Both the position numbers and the translations under genes were made by a program. A DNA stretch of 64,000 bases from NCBI RefSeq assembly GCF_963678635.1, contig NC_087065.1:58244754-58308753 (forward strand), read 5' to 3'. The stretch's first letter is position 1; the number at the start of each line of letters is the position of its first letter. This DNA is from Symsagittifera roscoffensis (taxonomy: Eukaryota > Xenacoelomorpha > Acoela > Convolutidae). Positions 35,945 through 46,400 of this stretch are shown one piece after another. The notes beneath the pieces are model-generated. The model was not told the origin of the DNA. It saw nothing but the letters and a program-made list of their open reading frames with translations, and searched no databases.

Positions 35945-36821
35945 TGTAACAGTCGCCTATTTTAGTCACATATGAGGCTTAAGAAGAATAGGCTCTATAA
36001 CCATTGGCTCAAGAGTCAGGGACACTATCTCTCGTGTTTTTCTACCTCAAGAACGGTCGGAGCCAATTCGGTTCGTTTGCGACATGAGACTGGAACCCGT
36101 TACAGCTTAAAGGCCACTACCAAAATACCCCCCCACTCTAGAAATAAAAACGTCCCCATACTTAGGTCTCGAAATACCCAAAATACATGAACGCCGTTAA
36201 AAATCGGAACAATCCGCTTAGTTACTTTTTATTGGACAGTGGAACTTTGATCCATTTCAGATGGATCAACCTAAAACTCGCCTTACCTCAACATAACTAT
36301 CATAAAATACACTCCAGAAATTTAAATTGAGAACTCACATGTCGATGCACTTGAGTATGAGGAGTAACTAAAAGATAAGCAGCTTGAGAACTAAATAATA
36401 TAACTGAATAAGTTTGATGCTAATTAGTTTTAACAACAGAAGTAAGTTCTGTCTCAAGAATCAAAGTTTCTGAATGAACCATTGGGACACTCGAGTTGTC
36501 CACTCTTCCATTGAATGTTCACTCCTTTCCGTTCGAATAGTCGTCCTTTCTCAAGTCTGTATTCTATTCTCCTGTTTTCAGGATAAGACAGCTCTACTCT
36601 CTGATTGTTTCGTATCGAGAAATTGCGAATAGCAATTTCCTGCCTTTTTCTTGAGTAGTTTCCCGCAATTGTTAATTCGGTCGTTCTGTTTTGATTTTGC
36701 GTTTTCAGTTGGTTCGAGAAAACTGAGCATGACAGGCTCCATTCGAAATTTTTAAAATTAAAACTTCACTCCAAAATTACGTGTTTCTCAAGGTCAAAAC
36801 TCTAGACAGGACCGACTGGCA
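35945..36821 (-). repeat. Copy B 5' LTR
   Basis: An 877-bp partner of 12,521-13,402. On the - strand the order is: TGACCTTGA site (36,788-36,796), TATA-like TATTTTATG (36,301-36,310), 9-bp inverted repeat (36,247-36,269) and AATAAA (36,228-36,233). The order suggests U3, a short R region and U5. Confidence 0.92.
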
Positions 36822-37092
36822 CATCAGAAAAAATGTTTTATCTTAGATCATATCCTCCAAGTGCAAATTGGTGAAAGAATTTGGAAGGCTATAGTAGTGT
36901 AGTATGATGCCATTTCTATGCTGCAGTGAGTCGATATGGCGTGGATAAAAGTGATTTCGTGCATTTTGTAAATTCTGTTCGATGGCACTGTACCATTCTC
37001 ACGAAGACTACGAGATTCAATGGGGACATTGACCGGGCTGTCCGGAGAGTATGTGACTTTCGACCAGAATTGACAAAAAGACAGTATCGGAG
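36822..37092. other. 271-bp sequence between copies B and C
   Basis: This short unique stretch separates the 5' LTR of B from the 3' LTR of C. It has no match to either element that I could see and no convincing coding region. It is either host DNA or a fragment of an older repeat. Confidence 0.5.
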
Positions 37093-38006
37093 TGTAACAT
37101 TCGTCTACTGCAGTCACACATGAGGCTTAAGAAAAATAGGCCCTATAACCACTGGCTCAAGGGTCAGGGACACTATCTCTTGTGTTTTTCTACCTCAAGA
37201 ACGGTCGGAGCCAGTTCGGTTCGCTTGTGACATGAGACTACGACCCGTTACAGCTTAAAGGCTACTACTAAAATATCCCCCCACTCTAGAATTAGAAACG
37301 TCCCCATACTTAGGTCTCTAGATACCCAAAATACATGAACGCCGTTAAAAACCGGGTTGGAACAATCCGTTAAGTTACTTTTTATTAGACAGTGGAACTT
37401 TGATCCATTTCAGATGGATCAACCTAAAACTCGCCTTACCTCAACATCACAATTATAAAACACACTCTAGGAATTTAAATTAAGTACTCACATTGTAGCA
37501 CGCTCAAGAACCAGGAAGTAAATAAGTCGGTAAACAACTCAAGAATTAATAAAGTAACTAATATGAGTTTAATGTTAGTCAGTTTTAACAACAAGAACAA
37601 GTTTTTACTCTAGACTGCAAGTTCTCGTGAACCATTGGGACACTCAAGCTGTCCACCTTTCCACCGAAGGTTCACTCTAGTCCAGTCAATAATAGTATTC
37701 CAATCGTAACAATCCAATTCGTGGGAATGCTCTCGTCTCTGTTTCAGATGGGACAGCTCTACTCTAGGCTATTATTGCTATTGAAATTGCGAATAGCAAT
37801 TTCCCACCGATTTTTCTAGCAACTTTCCCGCGATTGTTATTCAACTGTTCTGAAATTGTTCTGATCTCTTTTTCTGATTTTCAGTTCTCGCGAGAAAATT
37901 GTGCATGACAGGTTCCATTCGAAATTTTGAAAAATTAAATTTCACTCCAAAATCAAGTGTTTTTTTCTTCTCTCAAGGTCAAACTTCCAAATATGACCGA
38001 CTGGCA
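37093..38006 (-). repeat. Copy C 3' LTR
   Basis: Matches 59,218-60,131 with about three differences. It has AATAAA at 37,381-37,386, the inverted repeat at 37,400-37,422, a TATA-like TTTTATAAT at 37,452-37,461 and TGACCTTGA at 37,973-37,981 (all - strand). A second perfect 7-bp-arm palindrome (GAAATTG/CAATTTC) lies within U3. Confidence 0.94.
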
Positions 38007-38025
38007 CATACTCCCCGGACTCGAG
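38007..38025 (-). promoter_or_regulatory. Copy C 3' polypurine tract
   Basis: The - strand reads CTCGAGTCCGGGGAGTATG directly before the 3' LTR, identical to copy B. It is the expected plus-strand primer. Confidence 0.77.
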
Positions 38026-38438
38026 ATCGATGTCCTCATCGCGCGCTGTCTTCTGCCAGTGAGTCCCAGAAAAACCGAGTGTTGCTCAAGATACAGTGCC
38101 AGTGGTCATTTACAGAAGTTTGCAGCAGATTTAAGCTTATCTACACCCCAAAATTCACAGCCATTTAAAATTTTCACGCTATTGCTAAACAGCAACCAAA
38201 ATCTGCATACACCTGCACCCTTGAATTTTCGCTTTTCAAGCCAATCATTTTAAAATCTCTTTTGTCCTATTCAATCAGGAAATTGTCATGCAGCATTTCG
38301 ATTTATATAATAAATATAGTATATTAGTAACAATATTTGCTTTGTTAAAATTTCTTTTTCGTGAATCCAAGTTTCACTCGGATCCACGCTCAAGCCCCCC
38401 TTCCCTCTCAAGACTCAAGATCCATCCGATTTGCCCAT
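38026..38438 (-). other. Copy C 3' untranslated stretch between ORF2 and 3' LTR
   Basis: About 410 bases, similar to copy B, with no coding region or RNA gene that I can support. Confidence 0.5.
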
Positions 38439-40462
38439 TCATCTCGTACTCTTCGCCTTGGAGGTACTGCATCCTGAAGTGCTAGATGCGGCAAACTGTC
38501 TCAACAGTTCCTCTTCATCATCGGGACTAATCACAATCTCCTCCCAAGCCTTCAGCTGTTCATAGGATCGCATCCATTCTCTCTGCTCCTGCAATCTCTT
38601 TGCTTGGTTGGGTAGTGCCTTCACCCTAGCTTCTCGGTTCAAGCAAAAGGAGTTGTGCAGGCTCAAGCTCACGTTCTTCGCCAGGTCTTCCTCTAGTATC
38701 GACTCCCTCGCTTTGGTATTGTCTCTAGACATCTTCCCCACTCTTTTCCATCCCGTCGTGATCGCATTACGATGGGTTAGCAGGGGTCTCTTGAAAGCTT
38801 CCGGCCCAATCTCGGCCTGGAACTGTCGATACTCTTTTTGATGTTTTCTCATGTGATCTTTCGTTGTCATGTACAACCAAGACGTCAGTGTCGCCCGAAA
38901 CCATGGAAAGTACCTCAAGCGACTCCATACGTGCCTGACTTCCGTCGGTATGGCGAATACTTTGCACGCAGTCTCAAACAACTCGAGTCTCCTGCTGTAG
39001 TCTATCGCGTATATTGACTCAGCCGTCGGCTTCGTCGCCTCCCGATACTTCGTTATATTCTCTTCTATCCATCTCAGAGCTAACATCGTACTCACTACTA
39101 AGAGCGTCACCTTCTGCCGGTGATCCGGTAGTCCGATCGACCGAATCTCTTCCACATCCCACACCAGGCAAAGGTTCTTGTGATCTGGATACCACACCGT
39201 TTGTGCCAAACAGTGGCATGGGCATTCCCCATGAGAGATCTCAATGCTCCTGAGATTACGCTCCCCTGAGGCTTCCAAGAGAGGCTCAAGCTCCATCATT
39301 TTCTCGTGCATCGTGTCGTTGTCTTCCAGGTTCGGAGTACTTCCCACAGGTTTCCCGATCACGTTTTGTCTCTCGTGATCGCTCGTGTTTTCTCTTTCCA
39401 ACTTCAGAAGATCTTCTCCCCAGATTTCGCTTAAGTCATCTCTCAATTCTTTTGGTACTGTCCCTTTGATTTTTCTCAACAACTTGTGCGAGTGATGCGA
39501 CATCCGAGCCAACCTCACGCACTTGGGCACTGAGAAGGCCTTGTCCACCAGTATTCTCTGGCTGGACACTTCCACCATCGCCATGTGTAGCGGGTAGTGA
39601 CTTCCGCACAAGTTGGCCATCATTGACCCTATCAGCGATTTCGCGTTCAATGGCAAGCCATAAGCTTCGCTCATGGGAAATCCCATTTCCGCCTCAAGAC
39701 CAACCTTCCAGCTCCGGATGTGTTTTTGAGTCACCTGCAACACCCCGGGCCATGATTCTACGCTCAACGCCGTCACTAAATGATGTTCAGACTCCAGTCT
39801 CTCCAGTGCCTGCAGACCACACATTCTCGAGAAGAATCCGAGAGCTGTCGCTATATTCACCGTGGTTCTTTCGTAACATTCCGCTATTATTTGCACTTCA
39901 CTTTTCTCCCTTTCTGTGATGTCTTCGAACCAAGTGACCAGGTCTTCTTTTTGAAACGACAGTATTCTGACGCATGACCGTCCATCGCAGATGTGCTCTC
40001 CGTTCCCACACGTCGAATCCAGACAGCTACCCGGCTCCAATTTCTTTGCTGACCCGGGGTCGCTCGTCCTTTCGCTTGGCTCTTGCATCTGGGGCGTGAT
40101 TAGCTTATGTAGCACACTCAACTTCGCCAGATCTTCATCTTCCGTTGGTGCTAACCTCACTCGCTCTGTGGTTTCCTCGATTAGACTTGCATGGGGATGT
40201 GGACACCAGGAGGGTCTTAGTAGCTTCCATATCACTCCCAAGTTCGTGGTTAACAAGCCATTTCCACCGCCCATGTTCACTTCAACTCTCTTGTTTGAGC
40301 GCGGTATGCTTATCACCTCTGGTGTTTTCTCAAGAATCAGGCCCAGGCTCGGCCCCTCTTTTTCCACCGCGTCTATTTCCATTATTCTTTCTGTCCAAAA
40401 CTTCAGTAGCTCCGCTACCTCATGGTTTCTGTGGGCTCCTCCAGCTTCCGAGTCTAAGCTAA
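38439..40462 (-). pseudogene. Copy C ORF2, C-terminal segment after a frameshift
   Basis: These ~675 codons continue ORF2 in another frame. They hold the VAELLKFWTERIMEID helix and the cluster C-X4-C-X4-H-X-C-X4-C (39,972-40,025). Then come TALSVESWPGVLQVTQKHI, an FSVPKCVRLARMSHHSHKL segment, GECPCHCLAQTVWYPD and a C-terminal helical, basic region. The only apparent start codon is a GTG created by the lesion, so this is not a separate gene. It is the tail of ORF2 cut off by a local rearrangement at about 40,450-40,490. No known family was recognised. The histidine/cysteine cluster could bind zinc. Copies A and B carry the same domains. Confidence 0.78.
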
Positions 40463-43400
40463 TCACGCCCCTTCCGAGTCTAAGAAGGCTATTCCCATCA
40501 CTCCAGACACATATTGGTATTCCCCCTTCTCACTGAGTCTCGAGTACTGTTCTGACGAGGCCAGGTTACGGTGAACATCATGTTCTTCCTCGAACTTCTT
40601 ATTAGAGAACCTCCGTACCTCGTCCAGCTTTCGATGGTTCTCTAAGGATAGTCTGGAACCATCTTCTTTCTCTATTCCTGTACTCTGATATACGTTCAAG
40701 ATGATCGTTGAGACTCTTCTCTCCATGGTTTTACTTCCACTTGCTCTCTGGTGGCATGCCAGGATGGTGCTATCAGACATCATTGACATTGTCCATCTCA
40801 AGAAACATGTGGCATCTTTTCTTCTAGCCAGGCTCAAGCCTGAATTGTCCCTGGCCACGTGTTGCATCAGTGCCTGATACACCTCTAGCTTCTTGCTTCC
40901 CAACTTCAGCCTGTCATACGAGGTCAATGTCTCCAACTCTATTCCCACCAGACTCCAGGCGAACATTAATTGTCCCGCAGTTCTAACGAAGGGATTCGCC
41001 ATTAGTGGCGGTGCTGATGAGGATGTCCTCATCGCCTCTTCAAAATGATCCTTCAACAAACTCTGCCAGGACTTCTTCAGATGACTTACCATCTCTATCT
41101 TATTAACCTCGGCTTTTTGCTGGGTGGCCCAATTGCGTCGCCTGCGAGCTATTCCACTGTCCAACTTCTTCAAGCAGTCCTCCATTTCCTTCAATGTTTC
41201 GAGGGCCACCCACCACGTCCGGGAAGTGTTCCTCGTCTTGTTCCTCTCCAATGGATCACTCGTCACTTGTTTGCCCATGTCCTGATGTGCCTTCGAGATC
41301 CATTCTTTGCCGATCTCCACTTCCCCTACCTGTCCGTTCGTTGAACCTCTCTTCACGTTTACCTTCTGAGGCTTGAATTCTTCTTCTGACGTCGAACTGG
41401 TGGAAACCTCTATTTCCTTTTCTACTTCAAGTGGTTTCCTGAGCTCCGAGCTGTTCTTGTATGCCGCCGTCTTGCATCGGGCCAAAACGATGGGCGCCGT
41501 CTCTCTCAAGTTTCCTTCCGAAACAGCATCCACTGAAGGACTACCCCATCCTTCCACTTCTCTCTTCCTCTTGCGAGTCTTCACATCTCTGCTCGAGGGT
41601 GTTGTGGCTATCATCATTGATTCGACCTCTCCATCCACTCCTTCCAACTCTTGCCTCCCCCCTGCTCGAGCCTTAAGGATATTAGTACTTTTAATCATAT
41701 TACTAGTCCCAACCTTATCCCTTTTTATATCATCAACCATTTTATCCACAGTTTTTTGTTTCAGAGTAGAGCTAACCTCACATTTCTCTTTTCTAGTCTT
41801 CGATCGTGCGTTCCTCAGCTCCACTAGCTTGTTCAGCAGCTCTTTTCTTGCTTTCTCATCCAGGCCCGTTCCTATCAGGAGCGGTTCCCCGAATCTCACT
41901 ACTGCGTCCCACAGTTCCTTCTTGAACTTGTCCAGCGTCGTCTCGCTGCCCACTTCTCGATTGAATTCCCCCAGGAATTCCTGCCAAGCGTCATCCTCGA
42001 GAGATCCCAAGAATATGTCCCTGTTCCCTTCGAACGTGTTCTTCTCCCTTTCCTCCGAGCTCAAGAGTAACATCCCCATATTGAAGGTCTCACCTGCCAA
42101 TGGCAACTCTAGGTTCTTCCGCGGGGACGGGTTCAGAGGTGGTGTGGCAGTATCTGCCCAATTCTCTTCGCTCAAGTCTTTCAACAGCTCTTGAGTGGTG
42201 AGTTCCTCCCCTGATGGCCCTGGTTCAGGTGTATTCCCCACCTCCATGTCTTCTCCAGCTTCACTGAGAGTTTCATCCATACTCTCTTCCTCTGATTCAT
42301 TTCTTCTTCTCTCGAGAATTCTTTTGAATCGATCCTCAACGGGTCCACTCCTCTTGTCTCCAGGCGTGTCTACAGACAGTGGTGACGGTGTCGTAGGATC
42401 CAGCTTTTTATATTCCGTCAGGGCTACATGCAGTTGACCTGCTGCATCTAGTTCTGTTCCCTCCTGTGTCACATCTACTTGTTCCAAGCCATAGGGTGCC
42501 TTGTATTTTCTCGTGGCAAATTTCATTTCGTCCACCAACGCGACGTGTCCCTCCATCACGATCATCCTGCCATCATCCCATATGGGTAGCATATTCTCAA
42601 GTCCTTCCTTCTCAAGAGTCCTCAAGACTTTCCGCACCTCATATCCAGGGGGCTGCGAACCTCTACTCTTTTTCGCTTGCGTCGTCCACGAATTTACCTT
42701 CATCTCGCTGGTGTGGAAGTAGACTGCCGCCGTGTAGCCGATGAACAGGGGATCCCAGCCATCCGTGAAATGCCTCTGCGTTTCCTCCGTCATCATCTTC
42801 GCCATTATGGAGGGAACCACCAAGGGACTATTCATTCCCAAGGTCATCCTCCTGACTGTCGGGAACTCAGGCATGGTGGCTGGTAGGATTTCTTTCTCCA
42901 TTATGGCCTCCAGCTCCCTCTTGACTAGCGCAAAGCACTCCTTCCAGGCGGGGATTCTCAAGACTTCTCGTCCGTTGGCCGTCAATGGGTTTAGGTTCCA
43001 AAACTTTGGATACATTTCAATGGGGCCCTCTCGCTTGCCTCCCATTCTACATTGCATTTGTCCCCTGAAGTTGCACACCATCATCTCGGCATCTTTCACT
43101 TTTCCGAAGAGTACCGTGTTGCTCATACGCGCCCTGAGCACCTCCTGCTGACACCAATTCAGCGCTGTACCATCCAGTACGCTGATGAGACTCAAGTGCG
43201 TCACCGAGTGGCGATACGTTATCACCAGGGGATCTGGAAACGCGTACGTCACTGCTGGACCATAGATGCAGGTCACCACCTCCTCTAGACCTCGGATTAT
43301 CCCCATTGGGTCCGACCTCATTGCCAGGCACAGGTCCGTCAACAGAGGCATCCCTCTGTTCGCCTTCTCCCATTCTTCTCTCGAGGTTGGGTTCTCATCT

Positions 43401-46400
43401 TCACCCGTCATGTATCGATTCTGCATCATGAGGTATTGCACCAGCAGTGTCTTCAACCCTGCGGCACACTTGTAGGAGCTGGTTTCAATGCTCGTGTGGA
43501 CTCTCCCCATAGACAGAGGTTCTCCATATTCCATTAACCGATGAAACGATACCAATTCCCCATGGGTCAAGAGTACTAGTGCCAGATACCCATCAACTCG
43601 AAGTGTCTCCACTCCTCGACTAAACATGTATGCTGGGCCCATGTTGAACAAGTATCTGGGGTAAACCAAATACAGGGCCAAGAGCAGGCTGATGGACATG
43701 CCCAGTATCTCCTGTACGAAGGCTCCGAAGATAGTCGCCGTGGTGCCGAACACTCCTGCCAAGAATTCTCTCTCCCAGCAAGGACTCAAGAACTTGAGAA
43801 TCTCGTAATCTCTCCTAGTCTTCAATTCGCCGTTGGCGTGCTCTCTCCAAAATCCTCCAATCGTCACTTCATTGGCGGCCGAGACAAATCTAGCCACCGT
43901 CATGTCTCTCGTTTCAGCTAGCTCCAGTTGCTTCTCTAGAAAACTCCAGATTTGTTTCACGAGGAGTGGTGCTTCCTCCCTCGTCTTATTCGTGACGTTC
44001 TCCAGCCTTGGTGTCAGGAATGGCCACCAGCCATTCTCTTGAGTCAAGCGATATTTCATCGATTCTAACTGTTTCTCCGTCTCGACCACATTTCTTCTCT
44101 CGTTGCTGGGACCTCTAGTCCTGCTGGTGGAATTTGCGACTTTCACATCCATACTCCGGAACCACAGGCTGGCCGTCAACTGGTTTATCGCCGGGTGGTC
44201 GTCCCCGATGACTGGGCTGAACTTGAGTTGTCTAGCAAAGTTCGATATCTCTAGCAAGAGTACCTCATCCAATACAATCAGGACGTCGGCCAGTCCGTAA
44301 AAGCCCCTCAGTGCATGAGATATGTCAGCCCATGCGGCCGGCAATTCTGATTTGTAAAGCCTCAAGTTCAATGGCTCCAGCTCTCGATTGGGGGCTGCCA
44401 TCAGAATCCGCCATTCACTCCCTTCTGCTATCAGGATCAAGACCGCGTACACGAATTGTAGGGCGGGTGGCATATTTGCGTATCCCGGGGATGTGGTAAA
44501 CACCACCTTCGTCTTGGACCCAAATCTCGAGGCTACGTTCTCTTGTACCTCATTCATCGCCGCAAATAACGCCTGAATAGCCTCCCATATCTTCTTTGAT
44601 GTCGGAATCTCTTTGCCCTTCAGTTGCTCAAGAAGTCCCATCGCGTGCAGGTGATCATTCATTCCTGCAAACATTAGCAGCTCAGGTTCACAGGGCATCT
44701 CCGACTTTATTGCCACCACTAGAGTCAACATCTGGTTCAATTCGGCTCCTGGCAAGGAGTATACCAGAGTCTCCGGCCAGAACAACTTGGGAGACGTTCC
44801 TTCGAAGTCCGATCCCGCCACAATGACTACTCTTGCAGCAGCTGGATCTGCTCTATCATAAACTGCCAGAGTTTTGGCCAGTTGGGTGCCACCACAGGGC
44901 TTCCCGTACCTGGGATCTTCTGCCAACTTCGGACCTTCATAAGCGGCATCAGGCAATTCCATTCCCCCCGGATTGAGTAGCTTGTCTACCACCTTCAACT
45001 GCGCCGGTGTTGCCAACCTGATCCTAGCGATGCCAGTTCGGTGCTTGGGAGGTTCTGTTATAAGTCCAGGACCCCCCAACAGTTTGAGAGGCCTGTAGTT
45101 AATGGGTCCCATGATCGTTTTTGTGGGAATTCCAGTCAGGTCTGTGGTCTCCATTAACTTTGCTCTCGAGAAGTGCGCTTCGTGAGCTTTCAACCAGTCT
45201 ATGCAATGATGTCTATTCAAATCCTCGTGCGACACTCGTTCGATCCCCAGGGTTTCCGCCAACTCTCGTCTGCATTCCAAACTCTCTAGATCCAGTTCCT
45301 TCACCTTCTCAGGATATCTCAAGCGGGCAGTCTCCATAGACTTCTTTTCTCTCCTGCCATCTGCCACCACCACAGAGGACATCGCCGAGCCCGGAGGTGT
45401 TGATGACTCTACCTCCTCCGACTCCATTGGCGTGGCACTCTGCAATCGGGTCTGATTGCTCCTTGAACTGTCTCTAGTATCAACTCTCGCTCCCAAGCGA
45501 CCAGCCAAGGCCCTCGAGGCAAGGAATGGTGGGTTGGGAGGTGGTCCTAAAGTGAATTGGGCTGTCTCCAGCAGGTCCGCCTCTAGCGTGTTAATGTGTT
45601 CCTGGAAGACGTCGTTCAGCCACTCCGCTCCCCTTGGCCTATCGAAATGGATTCCATCTTTTGAGGTGTCTTCAGGGAATCCCTTTTTCTCCATACGTTC
45701 TGCTATGTCCAACAGCCTGAGAGGAAGCACACTCTTCCGGTGTATGTCTCGGATCATCTTGTTCAGGCTCCGCACCTTCTGGTTCATCTCTAGGGCGTGC
45801 TGATCAAACATCATGTTGTAGGGGACCGTGCATACCGTCAGCAGGATGGGGTCCATCTGGATCCTCAGTTCCTCAAGAAGGCAGCTCATCTTGTCGCACA
45901 GCCTCGCTACTTTCCTCGCTTCTCCCCTTGACACGTCGTTGGTCCCAACCATCAGGGTCACTGTGTAAACTTTGGTCATCCCTAGCATGTCCAGGGTTGC
46001 CAACATCTGTGGCGTGGCAGCTCCAGCGAAACTCAAGACTCCTGTCTGCCAATGGGACCGTATCTGGGTCAACACCCGCACCAGGCTATCCCCTATAATT
46101 AGGTGAACTGCACCCTCTGGCACACGAGGTGGCGCTAGATACTCCACCCAGGCTGCGTCATGGAAGCAGTCCCTCCTGGCTCCCTGTTCCGCACTCCAGT
46201 CCAGCCGATTGTGCCTGTGGTAGTTCCCTTCTGTATTCTTCTTATAGCTTGCGATCACGACATTCCTGACCGGCTGTTCCCTCCAAGTTGGGGGAAGCTC
46301 TGGCCTTGTCGATCTTTCACGACTCTGCTGCTGCAATTTCTCGCCTAGCTCCTTCAGGCGCGATGAGGCGCCACTCACCTGACTGCCACTCGAGGTCGAG

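Larger units (their letters stand above)
12521..36821 (-). mobile_element. Copy B: 24.3-kb giant Ty3/gypsy-type LTR retrotransposon, full length but inactivated
   Basis: Copy B is bounded by two LTRs (12,521-13,402 and 35,945-36,821) that begin TGTAAC and end GGCA. The pair differs by roughly 16 substitutions and one 5-bp indel, about 1.8% by eye, so the insertion is not brand new. Reading from the right on the - strand it has: LTR, primer-binding site, leader with repeats, gag-pol, spacer, ORF2, polypurine tract, LTR. gag-pol has three nonsense mutations. ORF2 has a 37-nt deletion, a 1-nt deletion, a stop and a 1,752-bp tandem duplication. No target-site duplication is visible (left flank ends AGTCA, right flank starts CATCA). 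At 24 kb it is far longer than the 5-12 kb usual for animal Ty3/gypsy elements. Confidence 0.93.

Noticed and set aside
38439-40466. Separate third gene in copy C
   Set aside because: It has no ATG in the proper place, and copies A and B show it is the tail of ORF2 after a frameshift.
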